Of a DNA stretch of 64,000 bases, positions 9,255-17,446 are shown piece after piece; the stretch's first letter is position 1; every line of letters starts with the position of its first letter. Both the position numbers and the translations under genes were made by a program. Location of the stretch: positions 41,287-105,286 of the forward strand of contig JAJDXO010000028.1 in NCBI GenBank assembly GCA_022823235.1. The letters are read 5' to 3'. Under the pieces are notes generated by a model, which was given only the letters and a program-made list of their open reading frames with translations, made no database searches and was not told the DNA's origin. Origin of the DNA: Rhodospirillales bacterium. GTDB taxonomy: Bacteria > Pseudomonadota > Alphaproteobacteria > Rhodospirillales > UBA2165.

Positions 9255-9279
9255 GCAAATTGCCCGGTGGCCGAAGCAT

Positions 9280-9390
9280 CCACCCCCACCCCAACCCTCC
9301 CCCGTCGAGGGGGAGGGGGAATAGTCGCGGACTTCATCTTCGAGTCCCTCCCCCCTTGACGGGGGGAGGTCAGGAGGGGGGTGGCCCCGG
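9280..9390. repeat. Dispersed CTCTCCCC-family repeat, partial copy 3
   Basis: cacccccaccccaaccctcccccgtcgagggggaggggga ... ccctccccccttgacggggggaggtcaggaggggg. Confidence 0.65.
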
Positions 9391-9405
9391 CAGGGAAGAG
9401 AGGCT

Positions 9406-10719
9406 TCACGCCGTCGCCATCCATTGCTTCCATGCCCGGTGGAGCGCCCGCTGGGGGGCTTCGTCGGTGCTGTCCGCCGTCCTGACCCCCTTGTTGTCCA
9501 TGGTCTCCCGCGCCATGCCCCGGCTGAGCAGCAGCCAGTCCACCTCCTCGGCCTGCAGGCCGGTCTGGTTGAAGGCGAAGATCTCCACGTCGTCGGGCGA
9601 GCCGAAGCCCGCGGGCCCGAAAAACCGCTGATAGGACTTCAGGCGGAAGTCGTTATAGGCCTCGGACGCGCCTTTCAGCTTGTAGAACGAGATGGAGACC
9701 TCGGTGCGGTCGGGCGCGATGGGCCGCCAGGTGCGGAACTGCCCATGCAGGATGGCGAGCGACGGGAAGATCACCAGGTTCATGGAATTCATCATCTCGT
9801 GCGCCCGGCGAACGCCGTACCTGCCCTCCAGCCAGTCCACGTAGTCGCCGAACCCGCCGTTGCGGAGCCCCGCCAGCCCGTCGGCGGTCATCGGGCTTTC
9901 CCAGATGCCGTGGCCGTTCTCGAAGCCCATGGAGCGCCCGGTCATCCGGTGTTCGAAGATGTCCTCCAGATCGGCCTCCGCGTAGGCGCCGTGCATGCCG
10001 CCCTTGTTGCCGAACTCGGCGATCAGCTTGAAGAAACTCTCATGCACCGTGTCGCCGTGATAGCCGTCGGTGGAATTCTCCGCCTGGAACTTCCAGTTGC
10101 CCCGGTATTCGGTGCGGTGCGCGCCCTGCACCACCTCCACCTCGCCGCCGGGCGCCCGGTCCAGGTGGGTATCGAGGAACGGCTTCGCCTCGCCGAGATA
10201 ATCGAGGAAGCCGGGCGCCGCCGGATCGAGGTTGGCGAAGATCAGCCCGCGGTAGTTTTCCACCCGCGCCACCGGCACCAGGCCGAACCGGGACTTGTCG
10301 AAATCGTCCGGATAGCCGCCCTTGTGCTTGGCGATGCCCTGCAGCGACCCGTCGAGGCCATAGACCCAGCCGTGATAGCGGCACCGGAAGCGGGGCACGT
10401 TGCCCCGTTCTGCCCGGCAGACCACGCTGCCCCGGTGGCGGCAGCGGTTGAGGAAGACGTGCAGCGCGCCGGTCTCGTCCCGGGACAGCACCACGGGCCT
10501 GAGCCCCATATAGGCGGTCTTGAAGTCGCCCGGATTCGCGACCTCGCTCTCGTGGCCGATATAGATCCAGGTCCTGGCGAACAGCTCCTTCATTTCGAGC
10601 GCGAAGATGTCCGGGTCCGTATAGACCCGGCCCGAAACCCGGAAGTCGTCCGGGGTCTCGGCGATCAGACTGTCGAGATCGGCGGCCGGCAAATGGGTAT
10701 CCACGATCCCCTCCCTCAA
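9406..10719 (-). CDS. Aromatic ring-hydroxylating dioxygenase, alpha subunit (Rieske)
   Basis: FARTWIYIGHESEVANPGDFKTAYMG...NRCRHRGSVVCRAERGNVPRFRCRYHGWVYGLDGSLQG. Confidence 0.93.
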   Translation of the reverse strand: MREGIVDTHLPAADLDSLIAETPDDFRVSGRVYTDPDIFALEMKELFARTWIYIGHESEVANPGDFKTAYMGLRPVVLSRDETGALHVFLNRCRHRGSVVCRAERGNVPRFRCRYHGWVYGLDGSLQGIAKHKGGYPDDFDKSRFGLVPVARVENYRGLIFANLDPAAPGFLDYLGEAKPFLDTHLDRAPGGEVEVVQGAHRTEYRGNWKFQAENSTDGYHGDTVHESFFKLIAEFGNKGGMHGAYAEADLEDIFEHRMTGRSMGFENGHGIWESPMTADGLAGLRNGGFGDYVDWLEGRYGVRRAHEMMNSMNLVIFPSLAILHGQFRTWRPIAPDRTEVSISFYKLKGASEAYNDFRLKSYQRFFGPAGFGSPDDVEIFAFNQTGLQAEEVDWLLLSRGMARETMDNKGVRTADSTDEAPQRALHRAWKQWMATA

Positions 10720-10780
10720 GCCGGAATTGTCGGCAAACCCGCCCGCCGGGTCAATGGGGGGAGACCCCTGTTCCCGGAAT

Positions 10781-11491
10781 TCACCACGGCAATTGTTCGC
10801 CGTCGAAGTTCCAGTAGGTGCCGGTATCGGCGATGGTCAATTTGTCGAGCACCGCGCGCATGCCCTCGCAGGCCTCCTCGACCGTGTTCACGGCGTTGGG
10901 GCCGCCGAGATCGGTCTTGGTCCAGCCGGGCGCGATGGAGACGACGATGACGCCCCGGGGCTCCAGCCACGCGCCGATGCCCCGCATCATCATGTTGAGC
11001 GCCGCCTTCGAGGTGCGGTAGGCGTAGCGGCCCCCCATCCAGGTGTTCCCGATGCTCGACAGCCCGGACGCCATCATGGCGATGATCTTCCTGTCGCTCG
11101 CCGCCACGTTGCCGGCGAAGGCGCCGGTGACCCGGCCCTGTCCCAGCACGTTGACCTTCAGGACCTCGGCCCAGACGTCGTAGTCGTAGTTGGCGGGATC
11201 GGGGTCGTCCTTGCCCTCCAGCACGCCGGTGCCGTAATTGTCGGCGATGCCGGCATTGTTGATCAGCAGGTCGACGGCCTCCCCGCCGATCCGGTCGGAG
11301 ACGGCGTCGATCTCATGCTGCAGGGTTACATCCATCTCGTGGACACTGAGGTCTCCGGACAGATTCTTCAGTTCGCGGGCTTCGTCGGGGTTCCGGCAGG
11401 TGGCATGCACCCGCCAGCCCTCGGCGAGATACTGACGCGCCAGTTCGAGGCCGATGCCCCGGTTGGCGCCGGTGATGAGTGTGGTCGGCAT
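10781..11491 (-). CDS. SDR family oxidoreductase
   Basis: TLITGANRGIGLELARQYLAEGWRVHATCRNP...LLINNAGIADNYG...YRTSKAALNMMMR. Confidence 0.92.
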   Translation of the reverse strand: MPTTLITGANRGIGLELARQYLAEGWRVHATCRNPDEARELKNLSGDLSVHEMDVTLQHEIDAVSDRIGGEAVDLLINNAGIADNYGTGVLEGKDDPDPANYDYDVWAEVLKVNVLGQGRVTGAFAGNVAASDRKIIAMMASGLSSIGNTWMGGRYAYRTSKAALNMMMRGIGAWLEPRGVIVVSIAPGWTKTDLGGPNAVNTVEEACEGMRAVLDKLTIADTGTYWNFDGEQLPW

Positions 11492-11528
11492 CCGGAGAGC
11501 TTAGCAAATACGCGTCCGCCGCCGGAAG

Positions 11529-12764
11529 TTATTCGTACCGCAACGCCTCGATGGGATCGAGACGGGACGCCTTCCGGGCCGGATAAAAGCCGAAGAAAAT
11601 GCCGACGATTGCGGCGAAGCCGAAGGCGAGGACGATGCTTTCGGGCCTTATCACCGTCGGCCAGTCGCCGAGGTTCGATATGCCGACGGAACCGGCGAGA
11701 CCGACGGCGATGCCGATGAGGCCGCCGATCAGGCTCAGGGTCACCGCCTCGATGAGGAACTGGTTCTGGATGTCCTTCTTGCGCGCGCCGATGGCCATGC
11801 GGAGGCCGATTTCCCGGGTCCGTTCGGTAACGCTGACCAGCATGATGTTCATGATGCCGATGCCGCCGACGACGAGGGAGATGCTGGCGACCGCCGCCAG
11901 CAGCACGGTCATGACCCGGGATGACGAGGCCCGCGCCTCCAATATGGAGGACAGGTTGCGGACAAAGAAGTCATCGGGTTGACCGGGCCTGATTTTATGG
12001 CGCTGGCGCAGAAGGCTGGTCATTTCCCGTATAGTGTCGTCCACCTCGGCCGCCGAGTGTGATTTGACGAACATGGTGGAAACCAGGCGTCCCTTCAGCC
12101 GGCGCCCGCCGATGAGCCGTTTTTTGGCCGTCGACAGGGGCACGAAAATGGTGTCGTCCATGTCGTTGCCCCGGGGAGTCTCGCCCTTGGGAACCAAGGT
12201 GCCGACGATGGTGAACGGCACGCGCTTCACGCGGATGATCTGGCCGACGGGGTCGTCGCCCGGCTCGAACATGTTCTCGACGATGGTCTCGCCGACCAGT
12301 GCGACCTTGGCCGCGCCCTTGACCTCCTGGTGGGTGAACCAGCGGCCGCCGTCGACGATCCAGTCCCGGGCCTCCTGATACTCCGGCGTCACGCCCATGA
12401 TGGTGGTCGACCAGTTCCTGTTGCCGAAGATCAGCTGGCCGGTGCCGCGAACGGTGGGCGCCGCGATCTTCACGGAATCGATTTCGGTTTGTATGGCGAT
12501 GGCGTCGTCTTCGGTGATGGTCGGCCGGGAGCCCCGGGCGCCGCGGGCGCCGCCGGACGTGGTCCTGCCGGGCAGGACGAGCACCAGGTTCGAGCCGAGA
12601 CTCTGGATCAGATCATCGACCCGTTTCTGGGCGCCCGCGCCGATGGAGATCATGATGATCACCGCGCCGACGCCGATGATGATGCCGAGGGCCGTCAGGA
12701 CGCTCCGCAGGATATTGACCCGGATCGCCCGGAGCGCGGCGGCGATGGAATCCGCGTAGGTCAT
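11529..12764 (-). CDS. MacB-type ABC transporter permease
   Basis: ALRAIRVNILRSVLTALGIIIGVGAVIIMISIGAGAQKRV...ERTREIGLRMAIGARKKDIQNQFLIEAVTLSLIGG. Confidence 0.93.
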   Translation of the reverse strand: MTYADSIAAALRAIRVNILRSVLTALGIIIGVGAVIIMISIGAGAQKRVDDLIQSLGSNLVLVLPGRTTSGGARGARGSRPTITEDDAIAIQTEIDSVKIAAPTVRGTGQLIFGNRNWSTTIMGVTPEYQEARDWIVDGGRWFTHQEVKGAAKVALVGETIVENMFEPGDDPVGQIIRVKRVPFTIVGTLVPKGETPRGNDMDDTIFVPLSTAKKRLIGGRRLKGRLVSTMFVKSHSAAEVDDTIREMTSLLRQRHKIRPGQPDDFFVRNLSSILEARASSSRVMTVLLAAVASISLVVGGIGIMNIMLVSVTERTREIGLRMAIGARKKDIQNQFLIEAVTLSLIGGLIGIAVGLAGSVGISNLGDWPTVIRPESIVLAFGFAAIVGIFFGFYPARKASRLDPIEALRYE

Positions 12765-13510
12765 TCCGCCGCCTCCGGCACATCCATGCTTTTCAGAAGC
12801 GCGTCCGCATCCTCGCGGGTTTCGGTTCGGGTGTCGGAAATCACCACGCCGTCCCGGAACCGCACCACCCGGTCGGCAAAACGGGCTACGCCCGCTTCGT
12901 GGGTGACCAGCACCACGGTCATGCCGGCTTCCCGATTGAGCCGCTGGAAGATCGCCATGATCTCGATCCCCGTCCGGGTGTCGAGCGCGCCCGTCGGCTC
13001 GTCGGCGAAGATAAGCTGCGGATCGTTGACCAGCGCCCGGGCGATGGCGACCCGTTGCTGCTGACCGCCGGAGAGCTGGGAAGGCTGATGATCCATGCGG
13101 TCGCCAAGCCCGACATCGTTGAGCACCCGCTCCGCCGCTTCACGGCGTTGCGCCTTCTTCAGACGGGCATACATCAAGGGAAGCTGGACGTTGTCGGCGG
13201 CCGAGGTGCGGGCCAGAAGATTGAAGCTTTGGAAGACGAACCCGATCCTGGCGTTTCGCGTCTCGGCCAGTTCGTCGGGTTGAAGCTCGGACATATCGAC
13301 GCCATTGAGGAGGTATGTGCCGCGGGTCGGCGTATCGAGACAGCCCAGCAGGTTCATCATGGTCGTCTTGCCTGATCCGGACGGTCCCATGATGGCGACG
13401 AACTCGCCGGCGGCGATGGTCAGATCCACATCGCGGAGAGCGCGGACCACGTTGTCGCCGAGGATGTAGTCCTTGGAGAGACCCGTCACCTGGATGAGCG
13501 CGCCGGTCAT
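12761..13510 (-). CDS. ABC transporter ATP-binding protein (MacB/LolD type)
   Basis: GPSGSGKTTMMNLLGCLDTPTRG; LSGGQQQRVAIARALVNDPQLIFADEPTGALD. Confidence 0.95.
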   Translation of the reverse strand: MTGALIQVTGLSKDYILGDNVVRALRDVDLTIAAGEFVAIMGPSGSGKTTMMNLLGCLDTPTRGTYLLNGVDMSELQPDELAETRNARIGFVFQSFNLLARTSAADNVQLPLMYARLKKAQRREAAERVLNDVGLGDRMDHQPSQLSGGQQQRVAIARALVNDPQLIFADEPTGALDTRTGIEIMAIFQRLNREAGMTVVLVTHEAGVARFADRVVRFRDGVVISDTRTETREDADALLKSMDVPEAAE

Positions 13511-13515
13511 GGCGA

Positions 13516-15207
13516 TTAGAGCCCGAAGCGGAAGAAACGGTTGGAGCTCTCCTCGGCCGACCGGTTGATGCCGGTCAGGACCACATCGCCCTCCTGGAGC
13601 GGCCCCCGGACCATCTCGGTGGACTTGCCGTCGCCGACGCCGATGAAGACCCGGATCCGCTTCGGTTCGCCATCCTCCAGAATCCAGACATGGGCCGGCG
13701 TGGCCGGGTTGGCCCGGCGTTCGGCGATGCGGGCGCGGAACTTCCGCTGCTGCGCCGGGTTCAGAAGGGCGAGGATTTTTTGGCTGTTGTCCCGGCGCAT
13801 CTTGCGGAGCGTTTCGCGGAGTTCCGGACCGCCGCCGGCCTGGCGCATCGCCCGCATGCGCTGGAACATCTGCCGGTTGAGGCTGCGCACCTGCGATTTT
13901 TGCTCTTCCGACAGACCGAGAAATTCGGCCAGCTCGTTCATGCGCTTCTGCGCCGCCGCCCGCCGGGCCTGGGGATCGCCGCGGGGACCTCCGCCGCGGG
14001 GACCTCGGGCGCCGGGACCTCCGGCGCCGGGGCCGCGCGGACCGCCGGACGCGGCGCCGGGTGCCGCAATCCGTTCCTCGCCGGGCGGGGTGAATCGCAG
14101 CGCGGTGTTGGGGATGCGCAGTACGTTCTTGCGATCGGAGACCTTGACCTCGACCGTCGCCGTCATGCCCGGCAGCAACCGGAGATCGGCGTTGTCCACA
14201 TTGATGACCACCGTATAGGTGACGACGTTCTGGACCGACCGGGGCTGCTTGCGGACCTGGGTCACGGTGCCGCGGAAGTTCCGGCCGGCAAATGAATCGA
14301 CGGTGAAGGTCGCGACCTGACCCGAGGCAATCTGGCCGATATCGGCCTCGTCGATATTAGTCTCGACCTGCATGTCGCGCAGGTCCCGGGCGATGGTGAA
14401 CAGGGTCGGCGCCTGCAGACTGGCCGCCACCGTTTGTCCGATATCCACATTACGGCCGATGACCACGCCGTCCACCGGCGAGCGGATGAACGTGTTGTCC
14501 AAGTTGACCTTGGCAATATTCAGCACCGCACGTTTCTGTTGCACCTGGGCGCCGGCATGGACGATCTCGGCCTCGGCCACCGAGACGCTTGCGTTGCGGG
14601 CCGCGACCGTCGAGCGGTGCGCCGCCAGCCGCGCTTTGGCCGAGCGAATTTGGGCGACCGAGGAATCATAGGCGGCTTTCGCGGAATCGACGACGGAAAC
14701 CGAAACCACCCCGCGCTCCCGGAGGCGCGCCTTGCGGCCGTATTCCCGTTCCAGGTCGGTGGCATTGACCGTCGCCCGCTCGACGTCGGCCTGATAAGCG
14801 GCAAGGGTGGCGCGCGCGTTGTCCCGGTTGGCCCGCGCCTGAAATAGCGCGGCTTTCTTGGTGGCGACGGTGGCTTCGGCTACCGCGAGTTCCGCCGCCG
14901 CCTGCTCTACCCTGGCTTCAAGGCTCTCGGGATCGATGCGGGCAATCACCTGGCCGGCCCGAACGGCCGAATTGAAATCAGCCTTCAACTCGGAGATCTG
15001 GCCGGAGATCTCGGAGCCCACCTCGACCGTTACCACGGCGTTGAGTTGACCCGAGGCCGAGACGGATTTGAGAACATCGCCGCGGTCAATCGTTGCGGTC
15101 CGGAACTTGGTCCCGCCGTCGCCGGCTTCGCCGCTGATCAGTCCGAATCCGGCGGCGCCGACGGCCAAAACGGCGATGAATGCGATGATGAGTTTGCCTG
15201 AGGTCAT
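13516..15207 (-). CDS. MacA-like periplasmic adaptor (membrane fusion protein) with inserted Gly/Pro/Arg linker and Spy/LTXXQ-like helical segment
   Basis: HlyD/MacA features (VSASGQLNAVVTVEVGSEISGQISELKADFN; FIRSPVDGVVIGRNVDIGQTVAASLQAPTLFTIA; NVLRIPNTALRF) interrupted by GPRG-rich stretch + LGLSEEQKSQVRSLNRQMFQRMR...ALLNPAQQRKFRARIAE. Confidence 0.92.
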   Translation of the reverse strand: MTSGKLIIAFIAVLAVGAAGFGLISGEAGDGGTKFRTATIDRGDVLKSVSASGQLNAVVTVEVGSEISGQISELKADFNSAVRAGQVIARIDPESLEARVEQAAAELAVAEATVATKKAALFQARANRDNARATLAAYQADVERATVNATDLEREYGRKARLRERGVVSVSVVDSAKAAYDSSVAQIRSAKARLAAHRSTVAARNASVSVAEAEIVHAGAQVQQKRAVLNIAKVNLDNTFIRSPVDGVVIGRNVDIGQTVAASLQAPTLFTIARDLRDMQVETNIDEADIGQIASGQVATFTVDSFAGRNFRGTVTQVRKQPRSVQNVVTYTVVINVDNADLRLLPGMTATVEVKVSDRKNVLRIPNTALRFTPPGEERIAAPGAASGGPRGPGAGGPGARGPRGGGPRGDPQARRAAAQKRMNELAEFLGLSEEQKSQVRSLNRQMFQRMRAMRQAGGGPELRETLRKMRRDNSQKILALLNPAQQRKFRARIAERRANPATPAHVWILEDGEPKRIRVFIGVGDGKSTEMVRGPLQEGDVVLTGINRSAEESSNRFFRFGL

Positions 15208-15264
15208 AGCTGGTCTTGAGATTTGTCGCTCCGCGTCCCTATGCGTGGAAAAACGTCGACGGCG

Positions 15265-15774
15265 TTAGTTCCCTTCCCGCTCACGCCGGCGTTCCCGGAA
15301 GCGGCGGAAGCGCTCCTCCCTGTGCTCGATCATCCGGCCTACGTACGCGCTCAACTCCCGGCGCTGCGCGTCGGTGAGCTGTTCCGAGAGCGTGGCCAGA
15401 TGGCCGTGCATGCCGCTCTGCGCCTGTTGAGAGTGCGCGCGAAGATCGGCCAGTGCCTTCTCCAGCGCGGCCCGGTCATAGGGCTGGGCGGCCAGCGCCG
15501 CCTGCGCGGCCTCGTGCAGTTCGCGGAACCGGCGCCGCGATTCACGGATTGCCGCCCTTCGTTCACGCATGATTGCCCGGGATTTCTCCCGCACCTCGTC
15601 GCCCAGCACCCGTCCGGCCCACGGCGGCGAGTAAACGGGCGGTCCGCGAAACGCCTGGCGTTCCTTCGATTTCCAGACGCCGGCGCCGATCACCGCAGCC
15701 AGAAAGATATTCAAGGCCAGCGAAATGAAGAAGATGATGGCCCAGCGTTTAGAAGTCATTCTCTTGTCCCACAT
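15265..15774 (-). CDS. Periplasmic heavy-metal sensor / Spy-CnrX-like membrane-anchored protein
   Basis: N-terminal TM (WAIIFFISLALNIFLAAVIGAGVW), long Arg/Glu helical periplasmic part with LTDAQRRELSAYVGRMIEHREERFRRFRER. Start could be ATG at 15759, overlapping the upstream stop. Confidence 0.75.
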   Translation of the reverse strand: MWDKRMTSKRWAIIFFISLALNIFLAAVIGAGVWKSKERQAFRGPPVYSPPWAGRVLGDEVREKSRAIMRERRAAIRESRRRFRELHEAAQAALAAQPYDRAALEKALADLRAHSQQAQSGMHGHLATLSEQLTDAQRRELSAYVGRMIEHREERFRRFRERRREREGN

Positions 15775-16228
15775 CGGCAGGCAGGTTGCCGGCGATCACC
15801 AATACGTCCTCGCCGAACCCTTCGACCACCTGTTCCTCGACCGCCGTGCCGGACGGCGAGGTAATGCCGAGGGCAATCCCCAGACAGGCCGCGGCGGCCA
15901 GGCCCAGGGCCGGGCGCCAGATGGGCCCGAACGGCCACAGCGCCTTCAGGAGATCGCCGTTGGCCGCGACCGGGCCGCCGGCAGCGTCCGACAGCACCCG
16001 CGCCTTCAATTCGGGAGACGCCAGCACCGGCGGCACTTCGCGCAAGACAGCGGTCAGGGCCTCGGCCTCGGCGAGCATGGCTTGGGCGCGATCCGATCCC
16101 TCGATCAGCCGCCCCGCCGCATCCCGCTCGGCCAGCGGCCAGGTCTCCAGGTCCGCGCCCCAGCGGTCCAGCAGATCGGCGAATTCTTCGGGGCTCATGC
16201 CGTTTTCCCGGTTCCTGCCTTGAGCCAA
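15749..16228 (-). CDS. Putative anti-sigma factor (single-TM protein downstream of ECF sigma)
   Basis: MSPEEFADLLDRWGADLETWPLAERDAAGRLI... plus TM ALGLAAAACLGIALGI; TTG start with AAGGAG, or ATG at 16198; directly abuts the sigma gene. Confidence 0.65.
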   Translation of the reverse strand: MAQGRNRENGMSPEEFADLLDRWGADLETWPLAERDAAGRLIEGSDRAQAMLAEAEALTAVLREVPPVLASPELKARVLSDAAGGPVAANGDLLKALWPFGPIWRPALGLAAAACLGIALGITSPSGTAVEEQVVEGFGEDVLVIAGNLPADVGQENDF

Positions 16229-16795
16229 CTAAATATCTCCTTTGAGTTCCGGCCGCAGCCCGGCCAGTGATTTTTTCAGACCCCGGCGCCCGCGCGCCAG
16301 TAACGATTCGACAGCCTCGACACTGATTTCCATGATCTCCGCCGTCTCGATATTGCTCAATCCCTCCTGGTGCACCATCACGATCGCCGCCCTTTGACGC
16401 TCGGGGAGCTTCTGGATGGCACTGTTGATCGCGTTTGCCAACTCCCGCTGATGGACCTCGGCGGCCGCACTTTTGGCCGGATCGGGCGGCTCGGGCACGG
16501 CGTCGATGGAAACCGGCCTGGCCTTTCGGAGCCGGTCGATACACAGGTTATACGTGACCTTGTGCAGCCAGTGAACCACGGGCGCCTCGGCCCGCCACTT
16601 GGGCGCCTGCCGCCAAAGCCTGAGGAAGGCTTCCTGAGCCACGTCCTCGGCCTCGACCGGGTCACCGAGCATCCTGTATCCATAGCCGACAATCCGATCC
16701 AAATATAAATCCACGATGATACGGCAGGCCTCGGACTCCCCCTCGCCGATCCGGCGGACCAGCGCGGCGTCGCTTTCGGGCGTGGGGTCGTTCAT
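16229..16795 (-). CDS. ECF-type RNA polymerase sigma factor
   Basis: YGYRMLGDPVEAEDVAQEAFLRLWRQAPKW...LPERQRAAIVMVHQEGLSNIETAEIMEISVEAVESLLARGRRGLKKSL. Confidence 0.93.
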   Translation of the reverse strand: MNDPTPESDAALVRRIGEGESEACRIIVDLYLDRIVGYGYRMLGDPVEAEDVAQEAFLRLWRQAPKWRAEAPVVHWLHKVTYNLCIDRLRKARPVSIDAVPEPPDPAKSAAAEVHQRELANAINSAIQKLPERQRAAIVMVHQEGLSNIETAEIMEISVEAVESLLARGRRGLKKSLAGLRPELKGDI

Positions 16796-17060
16796 CGGTT
16801 TGCTCAGGGGCTCGCTTGGTATGGAGATCGTGGCGTCGCGGCAAGTCGTACTATCTACTTAAGGCTTACCCCGAAGTCGATCCCGGAAAGCGGTCCCGTC
16901 GGTGCGCCGAACCGGCGGCATCTGAGCCTTGTCCCGCCGAACGGCCCCTTGAACTCCCCAAACCATTCGAAACCGAAGCGTGTTCGTATCGTACCTGTCT
17001 AACGCCGGGCGGGTCCAAATCCGTCGCACCCCCCACGAAAAGCCGCTTTAATCACACAAA

Positions 17061-17110
17061 AATAATGTTATTAGGTAGGTATTTACACATCAGACTGTGC
17101 AAACTATAGT
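17061..17110 (+). promoter_or_regulatory. Candidate promoter of sulfur-assimilation operon with upstream inverted repeat
   Basis: aataa-tg-ttatt (17061-17072); TTACAC (17083-17088), 16-nt spacer, TATAGT (17105-17110); ATG of DUF2849 gene at 17140. Confidence 0.4.
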
Positions 17111-17139
17111 GCCGCTCCACTTTTGACGGATTTCCGCCC

Positions 17140-17424
17140 ATGAGCCACCAGATGGTGACCGCAAATCGGCTGAGCGACGGCGCCGTAGTCTATTTGACCG
17201 CCGACGGCGGCTGGAGCACGTCGGTGAACGAAGGGCATTTCGTCACCGACGGCGAAGCCGACGCACTGTTGAAATCCGCCGATAAATCCGTCGACGACTG
17301 CACCGTCGTCGACACCTATCTTATCGCCGTGGAGGCCGCCGGAACCGACGTTCGGCCGATCCGGTTCCGCGAGCAGGTGCGGGCCAAGGGCCCGACCATC
17401 GCGCTGACGGGCAGCGACCGCTAG
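17140..17424 (+). CDS. DUF2849 domain-containing protein
   Basis: MSHQMVTANRLSDGAVVYLTADGGWSTSVNEGHFVTDGEADALL; immediately upstream of sulfite/nitrite reductase. Confidence 0.85.
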   Translation: MSHQMVTANRLSDGAVVYLTADGGWSTSVNEGHFVTDGEADALLKSADKSVDDCTVVDTYLIAVEAAGTDVRPIRFREQVRAKGPTIALTGSDR

Positions 17425-17446
17425 CCCCCCCTCAGGAAGCCTCGCC

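Noticed and set aside
13970-14060. GC-rich GPRG low-complexity run suspected as a sequencing or assembly error
   Set aside because: Reading frame stays open through it and both flanks are in-frame adaptor/Spy-like sequence, so it is treated as a genuine linker
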